Both the position numbers and the translations under genes were made by a program. Below the pieces are notes generated by a model that did not search any database, was not told where the DNA came from, and was given only the letters and a program-made list of their open reading frames with translations. 46,916 nucleotides of DNA, taken from contig CANREQ010000003.1 of assembly GCA_947629695.1 (NCBI GenBank), forward strand, positions 1-46,916, read 5' to 3'. Of this stretch, positions 40,651 through 46,916 are shown piece by piece (the first letter of the stretch is position 1; each line of letters starts with the position of its first letter). The stretch comes from an uncultured Clostridia bacterium (GTDB lineage Bacteria > Bacillota > Clostridia > Christensenellales > Borkfalkiaceae).

Positions 40651-40689
40651 GCCTTTAATGGGGTTTTCCCCGTCATTCGGAGGATGTCT

Positions 40690-41403
40690 ATGCAGCCTAA
40701 GTACAAAAGAGTGCTCATCAAACTTTCGGGCGAGGCGCTCGCGGGGCCGGACGGCCACGGGCTTAACGAAAACGTAATTGCAAAGGTGGTCGATCAGATA
40801 GAGGCCATTAAGAAAATGGGTGTGGAAATCGCCCTCGTCATCGGCGGCGGAAACTTCTGGCGCGGTCGGCAGGGCAAGAAAATGGACAGAACCACGGCCG
40901 ATCACATGGGCATGCTGGCTACCGTTATGAACTCCCTCGCGATGATGGACGCGCTCGAGCAGAGGGGAATGCCCACGCGTGTGCAGACGGCGCTTATTAT
41001 GACTTCGGTTGCGGAGCCGTACATTCTGCGCAAGGCGCTGTCGCACTTCGAAAAGGGCAGGATAGTCATAATGGCGTGCGGCACGGGCAATCCGTACTGC
41101 TCCACCGATACGGCGGCGGCCCAACGCGCGTGCGAAATTCAGGCGGACGTTTTGATGATGGCAAAAAACATTGACGGCATATACGACAGCGATCCCAAGC
41201 TCAATCCCGCCGCCAAGAAGTACGACCACATAAATTATATAGACATAATCAAAAACGGCATAAAGGCCATGGACGCGACGGCGGCCACCATGTGTATGGA
41301 AAACAACATACCCGTCATCGCGTTCGGGCTTGACGAGCCCGACTCTATCGTGCGCGTGGTCTGCGGCGAAAGGTTGGGCACGGTTATAGATAATAACAGA
41401 TAA
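40690..41403 (+). CDS. pyrH: UMP kinase
   Basis: Phosphorylates UMP to UDP in pyrimidine synthesis; a hexamer of the amino-acid kinase fold. The 237-residue protein starts MQPKYKRVLIKLSGEAL, with the ATP-site GGGNFWRGR, the UMP-site GTGNPYCSTDTAAAQRACEI and the block NIDGIYDSDPKLNP. All are standard. The start at 40690 is chosen because CGGAGGA lies 5-6 bases before it; ATG at 40684 overlaps the ribosome site. It leads the operon pyrH-frr-uppS-cdsA. Confidence 0.97.
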   Translation: MQPKYKRVLIKLSGEALAGPDGHGLNENVIAKVVDQIEAIKKMGVEIALVIGGGNFWRGRQGKKMDRTTADHMGMLATVMNSLAMMDALEQRGMPTRVQTALIMTSVAEPYILRKALSHFEKGRIVIMACGTGNPYCSTDTAAAQRACEIQADVLMMAKNIDGIYDSDPKLNPAAKKYDHINYIDIIKNGIKAMDATAATMCMENNIPVIAFGLDEPDSIVRVVCGERLGTVIDNNR

Positions 41404-41415
41404 GGAGAGGAAAAT

Positions 41416-41982
41416 ATGGTAGAGCAGATAGAAGAAATCATACTCGTTCTGGACGACAAACTCGAAAAGGCTATCTCGGTTTTAAAGGAGGATTATTCCT
41501 CTATCCGCGCCGGCAGGGCCAATCCCCATATACTCGATAAAGTAATGGTTGATTATTACGGCGCGCCCACGCCCGTGACGCAGACATCCAACATCACGGT
41601 GCAGGAGGGCAGGTGCCTTGTCGTTTCGCCGTGGGATACGTCCATATTAAAGGCGATAGAAAAGGCCATTCAGGTGTCCAACATAGGCATAACGCCCACC
41701 AACGACGGCAAGGTGATAAGGCTGGTTTTCCCCGAGCTCACGGAGGAGCGCCGCCGCGATCTCGTAAAGCAGATACGCAGAATGGGCGAGGACGCGAAGG
41801 TTGCCCAGCGCAACGTCCGCCGCGAGGCAATGGACGCGCTTAAAAAGCTCAAGACGGACAAGGTAATTTCCGAGGACGAATTTGCCGCGGGCGAAAAGGA
41901 AGCGGAGAAGATGGTTTCCGAAGCCGTGGCCAAGGTGGACGCGGCAATGACGGCCAAAGAGAAGGAGATCATGACCGTCTGA
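41416..41982 (+). CDS. frr: Ribosome recycling factor
   Basis: Splits post-termination ribosomes together with EF-G. The 188-residue protein has the long three-helix bundle with IRAGRANPHILDKVMVDYYG, VSPWDTSILKAIEKAI and RRDLVKQIRRMGEDAKVAQRN, all diagnostic. An AAGGAGAGG site precedes the ATG, and it lies 12 bases after pyrH, its usual partner. Confidence 0.97.
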   Translation: MVEQIEEIILVLDDKLEKAISVLKEDYSSIRAGRANPHILDKVMVDYYGAPTPVTQTSNITVQEGRCLVVSPWDTSILKAIEKAIQVSNIGITPTNDGKVIRLVFPELTEERRRDLVKQIRRMGEDAKVAQRNVRREAMDALKKLKTDKVISEDEFAAGEKEAEKMVSEAVAKVDAAMTAKEKEIMTV

Positions 41983-42019
41983 GCGCGCCTCGGAAGGTCT
42001 TTCCCCGGCGGGATTTCAA

Positions 42020-42712
42020 ATGGCAGATAACAACAACTCGTTGCCCGAACATATCGGGATAATAATGGACGGGAACGGAAGATGGGCCGCAAAGAGGGGC
42101 CTGCCCCGTTCTCTCGGCCACAGCGCGGGAATGAAGCGCATGATAGGCCTTGCAAAAAAGGCCAAAGAAGCGGGCGTACACTATCTTACGGTGTACGCGC
42201 TTTCCACGGAAAATTTTTCCCGCCCCCAAGAGGAATTGGACGGGCTGTATGCGCTGATAAAGAAATATTTCAAAGGGCAGGCGGCAAAGCTTATCAAAAG
42301 CGGCGCGGCCGTTAAAATAATAGGCGATCTGTCCCTGTTGCCCCCCGACGTCGCCCAAATAATACAAAAGGGTGCGGAAAAATCCCCGGCCGACGCGGAG
42401 TTCACATTCATAATCGCCCTCGGCTACGGCGCGAGGAGCGAGATAGTGCGCGCGGCTAACCTTGCAAAGGACAAAGAGGGCGCGCTCACGGAGGGGGATT
42501 TTGCGTCGCTGTTGTACACGGGCGGCGTGCCCGACCCCGACCTCATAATAAGGACGGGCGGGGAGGTGCGCCTTTCCAACTTCCTGCTGTGGCAGGCGGC
42601 CTATGCGGAGCTGTATTTTACCGATACGCTTTTCCCCGATTTCACCGATAAAAAATTCGAAAAAGCGCTTAACGAATATTCATCGCGCGCGAGGCGGTTC
42701 GGGGGAGTATAA
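42020..42712 (+). CDS. uppS: Undecaprenyl diphosphate synthase (cis-prenyltransferase)
   Basis: Adds isopentenyl units in cis to farnesyl diphosphate to make the C55 lipid carrier for cell-wall precursors. The 230-residue protein shows the pyrophosphate site [28 protein letters not shown]-like [10 protein letters not shown] region ([14 protein letters not shown]) and the C-terminal [20 protein letters not shown]. The length is normal. It lies 37 bases after frr and 14 bases before cdsA in the standard cell-envelope order. Confidence 0.96.
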   Translation: MADNNNSLPEHIGIIMDGNGRWAAKRGLPRSLGHSAGMKRMIGLAKKAKEAGVHYLTVYALSTENFSRPQEELDGLYALIKKYFKGQAAKLIKSGAAVKIIGDLSLLPPDVAQIIQKGAEKSPADAEFTFIIALGYGARSEIVRAANLAKDKEGALTEGDFASLLYTGGVPDPDLIIRTGGEVRLSNFLLWQAAYAELYFTDTLFPDFTDKKFEKALNEYSSRARRFGGV

Positions 42713-42726
42713 AGGAGCGGTCTTGT

Positions 42727-43662
42727 ATGAAACAAAGAGTAATAACGGGCATAGTATACGTCCTGGTCATGGTCGGCCTTCTGGCGATGAAAATCTACGT
42801 GCCGCCCCTCACGACGGCAAGCGGGGATGAGCTGTACCTGGGCTCGCTGGGCATCGATTTGCTTTTCTGGGCCATATCCGTCATAGGCGCGTATGAGTTT
42901 TTGCGCGCGGTAAAGGACGTATCCCAAAAGCAACGCGCCGTCGCGCTCGTCACATGCGCGATGATAATCCCGGCGTTCGTAGTGACAAAACTGTGCTTTA
43001 AAGGCTTGGGCAGCGAGAGATTTTCGGAAGCTTCCCTCATAATGCTTCTGGGCGTCGCGAGCTTCGGAATGATGGTGGTCGCCTCGCTGATGGTGTTTGA
43101 TTTTCTGAACAGCAATCTGAAATCCACCGCGCTTGCGGAGCTTTGCATACTCTATTGCGGCGTTCTGACGTGCGTCGCGCCCAACATAAACCACCTCGGG
43201 CAAGATCCGTCCCTTTCGCGCACGGCGATAATTTTACTTATATTCATAACCCCCGGCGTGGACGCGTTCGCCTTTTTCTTCGGCAAGCTCTTCGGCGGGA
43301 AATTCCCCAAAAAGCTCGCCCCGCACACCAGCCCAAACAAGACGGTGGTCGGCGCGATAGGCGGCCTCATAGGCGGCGTTTTTGCGGCTACGCTCGCGTG
43401 GCTCGTTACCGAATTTCTCCCCGGCGCGTCCTTCAATTACGCGGGTCCCGTTCCCAAAGCGGCGCTTTTAATACTCTTTGCCCTTCCCGCTTCCGTCTTT
43501 GCCCAGCTCGGCGATCTGTTTGAAAGCGCGATAAAGCGGGGGTGCGGCATAAAGGATATGGGCAAGATCCTGCCCGGTCACGGCGGCGTGCTCGACAGGT
43601 TCGACAGTATGCTCTTCGCCTCGGTCGCGATAGTCGTGTGCTTCATGATAATAAGCGTGTGA
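42727..43662 (+). CDS. cdsA: Phosphatidate cytidylyltransferase
   Basis: Makes CDP-diacylglycerol, the precursor of all phospholipids in the membrane, from phosphatidate and CTP. The 311-residue protein has about eight membrane helices. The catalytic signature is at the C terminus: [31 protein letters not shown] and [13 protein letters not shown] lie before it, as in the family. GGAG precedes the ATG. It is the last gene before a terminator. Its product feeds the cardiolipin pathway in which the cls gene at 238 acts. Confidence 0.95.
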   Translation: MKQRVITGIVYVLVMVGLLAMKIYVPPLTTASGDELYLGSLGIDLLFWAISVIGAYEFLRAVKDVSQKQRAVALVTCAMIIPAFVVTKLCFKGLGSERFSEASLIMLLGVASFGMMVVASLMVFDFLNSNLKSTALAELCILYCGVLTCVAPNINHLGQDPSLSRTAIILLIFITPGVDAFAFFFGKLFGGKFPKKLAPHTSPNKTVVGAIGGLIGGVFAATLAWLVTEFLPGASFNYAGPVPKAALLILFALPASVFAQLGDLFESAIKRGCGIKDMGKILPGHGGVLDRFDSMLFASVAIVVCFMIISV

Positions 43663-43734
43663 TAAAAAATTTGCGCGATTTTAAAAATGCGGCCGATACC
43701 GCGTTTGACCGCGGAAAGGATAATTTTGCTTTAA

Positions 43735-43766
43735 AAAACCGGCGAAGCGTTTCGTCGGTATTTTTT
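43735..43766 (+). terminator. Intrinsic terminator of pyrH-frr-uppS-cdsA
   Basis: ACCGGCGAA (43738-43746), loop GCGT, TTCGTCGGT (43751-43759, one G-U pair), then ATTTTTT. Confidence 0.75.
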
Positions 43767-43864
43767 ACAACCGCGGCATGCAAGGGTCGTGCGGCTAATA
43801 TGCTTTGCGCGCTGTTTTTGCGGCCGCGCAGACATTAAATGAAATTTTGAGGGTATAATATAAA

Positions 43865-44998
43865 ATGAAGAAAGTTGCGCTCGTCGGGAGCACGGGCTCC
43901 ATAGGCAGACAGGTTATAGACGTAATAGAAGGGCACGGGGATAAATTCAAAGCGGTGTGCCTTATAGCCAATTGCTCGGCCGCGGCGTTCGAGGCCCAAT
44001 TGGCTTCCCTTTCCCCCGAGTTTGCCGCGCTCACGGACATCGACGCGGCAAAAAGTGTAAAAAATGTGCCCGACGGCACCCGCTTCTTCGCGGGAGAGGA
44101 TGGCGCGCTCAAGGCCCTGGAGGAGTGCGGCGCGGACGTAGCGTTTGTCGCGTGCGGCGGCTTTGCGGGCCTCAAATACAGCTTAAAGGTAGCCTCTCTC
44201 GGCATGGTTCTGGCGCTCGCCAATAAGGAGTCGCTCGTCTGCGGGGGAGAAATTCTCTTGCCCGCCGCCCAAAATATCGTGCCCGTGGACAGCGAACATT
44301 CGGCTATCTGGCAGTGCCTCAACTTCGACAGGCGCGGGAAATTTTCCCGCCTCGTCATAACGGCGAGCGGCGGGGCGTTCCGCGGCAAAAAGTGGGAGGA
44401 GCTGAAAGGCGTTACGGCGGCGCAGGCGACTGCCCACCCCACGTGGAAGATGGGCGCGAAGATAACGGTTGACAGCGCGACGCTTTTGAATAAGGGCTAC
44501 GAGATAATAGAAGCCCACCACCTTTACGGCGCGCCCTACGATAAGATTACTGCGGTCATACACCCGCAGAGCATAGTCCATTCGCTGGTGGGGTTTGAGG
44601 ACGGGGCGTATCTTGCCCAGCTCTCCTGCCCGGACATGCGGCTTCCCATTCAGCTTGCCTTGACCTATCCCCAAAGGATGGGCGCGGGGCTTGAATATCT
44701 CGATTTCACAAAGGCTTTCTCCCTTGATTTTTCGCCGCTTGAAAGGGGCGTGCGGCCGCTGTTCGATCTGGCCGTGGAGTGCGGCCGCGCGGGCGGGATA
44801 ATGCCCGCCGTTCTGAACGCGGCGAGCGAGATTGCCGACGGCGCGTTTTTGAGGGGGGAGATAGGTTTTACCGATATATTTACGGTGTGCGACAAAACCG
44901 TTCAGACCTCCGCGGGCGGGGCGGCGGAAAGCTATGACGGCCTCGCGGAAGCCGATAAACTTGCCCGTCTGAGGGCGCGCAAATTCATTTTGGGGTGA
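43865..44998 (+). CDS. dxr: 1-deoxy-D-xylulose 5-phosphate reductoisomerase
   Basis: Second step of the methylerythritol phosphate route to isoprenoids: converts DXP to MEP with NADPH. The 377-residue protein has the nucleotide site GSTGSIGRQVIDVIE, ANKESLVCGGE, the metal ligands in VPVDSEHSAIWQ, the flexible loop ASGGAFRG and HPTWKMGAKITVDSATLLNK. All are intact. It supplies precursors for the uppS product encoded upstream. A TATAAT at 43854-43859 lies just before the ATG, but no good -35 is present; GAGGG at 43849 could instead be a distant ribosome site, so the start signals are ambiguous. Confidence 0.97.
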   Translation: MKKVALVGSTGSIGRQVIDVIEGHGDKFKAVCLIANCSAAAFEAQLASLSPEFAALTDIDAAKSVKNVPDGTRFFAGEDGALKALEECGADVAFVACGGFAGLKYSLKVASLGMVLALANKESLVCGGEILLPAAQNIVPVDSEHSAIWQCLNFDRRGKFSRLVITASGGAFRGKKWEELKGVTAAQATAHPTWKMGAKITVDSATLLNKGYEIIEAHHLYGAPYDKITAVIHPQSIVHSLVGFEDGAYLAQLSCPDMRLPIQLALTYPQRMGAGLEYLDFTKAFSLDFSPLERGVRPLFDLAVECGRAGGIMPAVLNAASEIADGAFLRGEIGFTDIFTVCDKTVQTSAGGAAESYDGLAEADKLARLRARKFILG

Positions 44999-44999
44999 G

Positions 45000-46268
45000 A
45001 TGATACAATTACTTGCATCAAACGTCGGTACTACGGTACTATCCATATTTTTGGCCGTGATCATTCTGCTTGCCATGATAACCGTGCACGAGTTCGGGCA
45101 CTTCCTTACGGGCAGGATTTTGGGCTTCAAAATAACCGAATTTTCCATAGGCTTCGGGCCTGCGGTTTTTAAGCGCGTGAGCAAAAAGACGGGCATTGCC
45201 TTTTGCCTGCGCGCCTTTCCTTTGGGAGGATTCTGCGCGTTTGCCGGCGAGGACGGCGAAGAAGAGGACGGCAAAGATAAAGAAGATTTTGACGGCGGGG
45301 GGATAAAGCCCGTTGACGCCGGGGATATAAGCGCGGGGGATATAAAAAGCGCAACCGCGGGACAAACCGGGGGAGATGTTATCCCGGGCGGCGCGGAAAA
45401 ACCAACAGAGCGCGTTTTAGAGCCGCAGGGCAGGGATTTTATCGACCAGCCGCCGTGGAAGAGAATAATCGTGTTGGTTGCGGGCGCGTTTTTCAACTAT
45501 GCGCTCGCATTGATACTTATAATCATAGGCGCTTTTTCGTTCGGCCAGCCCTCATACAAATTGCTTTCCGTGGAGCCGGACCCCGCCTACGCCGCATACA
45601 GTTTCGAAGAGGGCGACGTGATTTTGGGCGCGGAAGGCAGGACGGTTTACCTCGCCACCGACTTGATAGCCGCGCTTAACGGCAAGTCGGAGGGGGATAT
45701 TGGGGGGTTTACGGTCCTCCGCGACGGGGAAGAGAGGGAGATTGAAGTCGCCATGCGCTCCGATTGCAACTTCAAAAATTCCTCGGAAGTGAGCAAGATA
45801 TGGCGCGCGCTCGGCGCGGGCACGTACGAGCGGCCCGACGGACTTTATTGGAATGTGACCGCGCAGAACTGCCGCTTTCCCTTTTGGCAGACTGTCGGGC
45901 GGTCGTTTGGATATTCTTTCAGAATGGCGGGCTCGATTTTCAAGGTGCTCGGCGAGCTGTTGACGGGCAATTTGGGGCTAAACGCCATGGGCGGGCCTGT
46001 AACAACCATAAAGGTGACGGGCGAAATGGCGGTGCAGGGCGTGCAGAGCTTTTTGCAGGTCGCCGCGTATATAGGCGTGAATTTAGCCGTATTCAACCTG
46101 TTGCCCATACCCGCTCTCGACGGGAGCAAGGTGGTCTTTTGCCTGATAGAGTGGATTTTCCGCAAGCCCGTGCCGCGCAAGGTGGAGGCGATCATCCACG
46201 CTGTCGGCTTTGTCCTGATACTTGGGTTTGCGGTGTTGGTGGATGTGTTGCAGTTCGCCCGCTGCTGA
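45000..46268 (+). CDS. rseP: Site-2 metalloprotease RseP/RasP
   Basis: Intramembrane zinc protease that cleaves membrane-bound anti-sigma factors and signal-peptide remnants. The 422-residue protein has the first membrane helix with the zinc site VHEFGHFLTG, a PDZ-like domain (about 190-270, YSFEEGDVILGAEGR) and the C-terminal helix with NLLPIPALDGSKVV, the third-ligand motif. Between the first helix and the second is an acidic, low-complexity insertion of about 60 residues (about 82-145, starting GEDGEEEDGKDKED) not usual for the family. The ATG is one base after the dxr stop, so the two are coupled. Confidence 0.95.
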   Translation: MIQLLASNVGTTVLSIFLAVIILLAMITVHEFGHFLTGRILGFKITEFSIGFGPAVFKRVSKKTGIAFCLRAFPLGGFCAFAGEDGEEEDGKDKEDFDGGGIKPVDAGDISAGDIKSATAGQTGGDVIPGGAEKPTERVLEPQGRDFIDQPPWKRIIVLVAGAFFNYALALILIIIGAFSFGQPSYKLLSVEPDPAYAAYSFEEGDVILGAEGRTVYLATDLIAALNGKSEGDIGGFTVLRDGEEREIEVAMRSDCNFKNSSEVSKIWRALGAGTYERPDGLYWNVTAQNCRFPFWQTVGRSFGYSFRMAGSIFKVLGELLTGNLGLNAMGGPVTTIKVTGEMAVQGVQSFLQVAAYIGVNLAVFNLLPIPALDGSKVVFCLIEWIFRKPVPRKVEAIIHAVGFVLILGFAVLVDVLQFARC

Positions 46269-46275
46269 GATGTGT

Positions 46276-46475
46276 GTGCAAAGTAGGGCGGCGAATTATT
46301 CGCCGCCCTACTTTGCACTGCTCCCGCTAAACGCATATAAGCGTCGCATAACATTGTCAAGCTCCGCGCCGCTTTGGTCGTGTACGTCTTTGTACACTCC
46401 CTGCAGTCGGTGCTCGCTTTCCTCGTTCTGCTCGCTTCTCTGCGTTTATAGACTTCGTAATATCAGCTCCCGCAA
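46276..46475. repeat. Long hairpin plus 161-bp dispersed repeat R3, copy 2
   Basis: The hairpin GTGCAAAGTAGGGCGGCGAA and its complement (46276-46318) leads into the 161-bp segment 46315-46475, about 94 percent identical to 34701-34861. Where the stem differs from copy 1, both sides changed so that pairing is kept. Confidence 0.85.
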
Positions 46476-46581
46476 CAAAAGGCGGGCATTCACCCTGCTG
46501 AGGCGCAGGTATGCGCAAATTGTGACGAGCGCGGTCTTGGGGAGTAATGTTGAAACGGCTTTCCCACTCAAGACAGGGGGA

Positions 46582-46712
46582 CCCATTCGACTCCGCTACG
46601 CTTCGCTCAGGGTGACGACGTACCCTTGCCCTCGTCCCCCCAAATGGAAGAAGCCAAGAAAGGCTCCCTTTGCTTGCAAGGGGAGCTGTCGCCGAACGGC
46701 GACTGAAGGGAT
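46582..46712. repeat. Partial R2 arm and R1 copy 3
   Basis: 46582-46616 is one arm of R2 in reverse orientation (CCCATTCGACTCC ... GCTCAGGGTGAC). 46627-46658 resembles part of the repeat at 31751-31812. 46661-46712 is R1 (CTCCCTTTGC/GCAAGGGGAG, then GTCGCCG/CGGCGAC). The spacer 46476-46581 shows no gene. Confidence 0.65.
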
Positions 46713-46734
46713 TGCCATTCTAAATTACATCATT

Positions 46735-46764
46735 AAAGCGCGGGCGATTTCACCCGCGCTTTTT
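46735..46764. terminator. Hairpin terminator at the right end
   Basis: AAAGCGCGGG (46735-46744), 8-base loop, CCCGCGCTTT (46753-46762), then TT on the plus strand and an A/T-poor flank on the minus strand. It lies just beyond the stop of the minus-strand gene. Confidence 0.55.
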
Positions 46765-46787
46765 GACTTCTTTATCGCAATAAATTT

Positions 46788-46916
46788 TTAAGCGTTCTCC
46801 TGCTCGGGGGCTTCCGCATCTTCCTCGGCCGCCGCCTGTTTTTTGCCGCTTTCGGCGTATTTGGAAATCTGCTTTACAAAGCTCTTGGAAGAGAGCAATA
46901 TTGCGCCGACGACGAT
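46788..46916 (-). CDS. 3' end of a membrane protein gene (cut by the window edge)
   Basis: Minus-strand reading frame open from the window edge to a TAA at 46788-46790, giving 42 C-terminal residues: a hydrophobic start (IVVGAILLSSKSFVKQ), then a polar, Lys- and Glu/Ala-rich tail (SGKKQAAAEEDAEAPEQENA). It looks like the last membrane helix and cytoplasmic tail of a membrane protein. The family cannot be told from this fragment. It faces the rseP unit. Confidence 0.6.
   Translation of the reverse strand: MVVGAILLSSKSFVKQISKYAESGKKQAAAEEDAEAPEQENA

Noticed and set aside
43829-43865. Leaderless start for dxr
   Set aside because: The TATAAT before the ATG has no well-placed -35 and a GAGGG could serve as ribosome site, so the evidence is too weak.

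Overview
This 46.9 kb window looks like a chromosomal segment of a Gram-positive, low-to-mid-GC anaerobe of the class Clostridia, probably an uncultured gut lineage. The evidence is the gene order (rpmE/DUF1385/prmC/prfA and rpsB-tsf...pyrH-frr-uppS-cdsA-dxr-rseP), strong Shine-Dalgarno sites, many sigma-A type promoters with 17-bp spacers, and BspA-like/Listeria-Bacteroides repeat surface proteins. I cannot name a genus; an assignment near Christensenellales is only a guess. No rRNA, tRNA, CRISPR array or transposase was seen.

Layout. 1-2.8 kb (minus strand): a zinc-dehydrogenase-like protein and cardiolipin synthase. 2.9-6.6 kb: rpmE, a fused DUF1385-PrmC protein, prfA and a DtxR/MntR-type regulator whose promoter implies a leaderless mRNA. 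6.8-10.6 kb: proteins of unknown role, a YtxH-like protein, an alpha/beta hydrolase and a lipoprotein. 10.75-13.45 kb: an AT-rich three-gene cassette (HTH protein, OLD-like ATPase-TOPRIM protein, 59-residue Asn/His-rich protein) that resembles a phage-defence module. 13.5-17.4 kb: a 1250-residue membrane-anchored mosaic protein. 17.5-22.7 kb: a small gene, then an operon around a chimeric AAA+ protease with a ClpB-type ring domain fused to a soluble FtsH-type ATPase/M41 peptidase, followed by a partner with an FtsK-gamma-like winged helix. 22.8-25.4 kb: an operon of a miniature catalytically dead DnaE-like protein, KptA-type RNA 2'-phosphotransferase, an unknown protein and an RNA-repair-type HAD phosphatase. 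25.4-31.6 kb: PatB-type lyase, MgtE with a doubled N domain, a membrane protein, an XRE regulator and a CMD-cupin fusion. 31.6-34.6 kb: ruvX, DUF1292, rpsB, tsf. 34.6-40.6 kb: an insertion with a 161-bp repeat, a highly structured leader RNA ending in a terminator, and a 1654-residue leucine-rich lipoprotein. 40.6-46.3 kb: pyrH, frr, uppS, cdsA, dxr, rseP. The last 0.6 kb is repeats plus the 3' end of a minus-strand gene.

The strongest candidates for undescribed biology are the ClpB-FtsH chimera operon, the dead mini-DnaE/KptA/HAD operon, the structured RNA at about 35005-35190, and the 161-bp repeat with a compensatory hairpin. Housekeeping calls are secure. Functions of the accessory systems are inferred from motifs read by eye; no database search was run.
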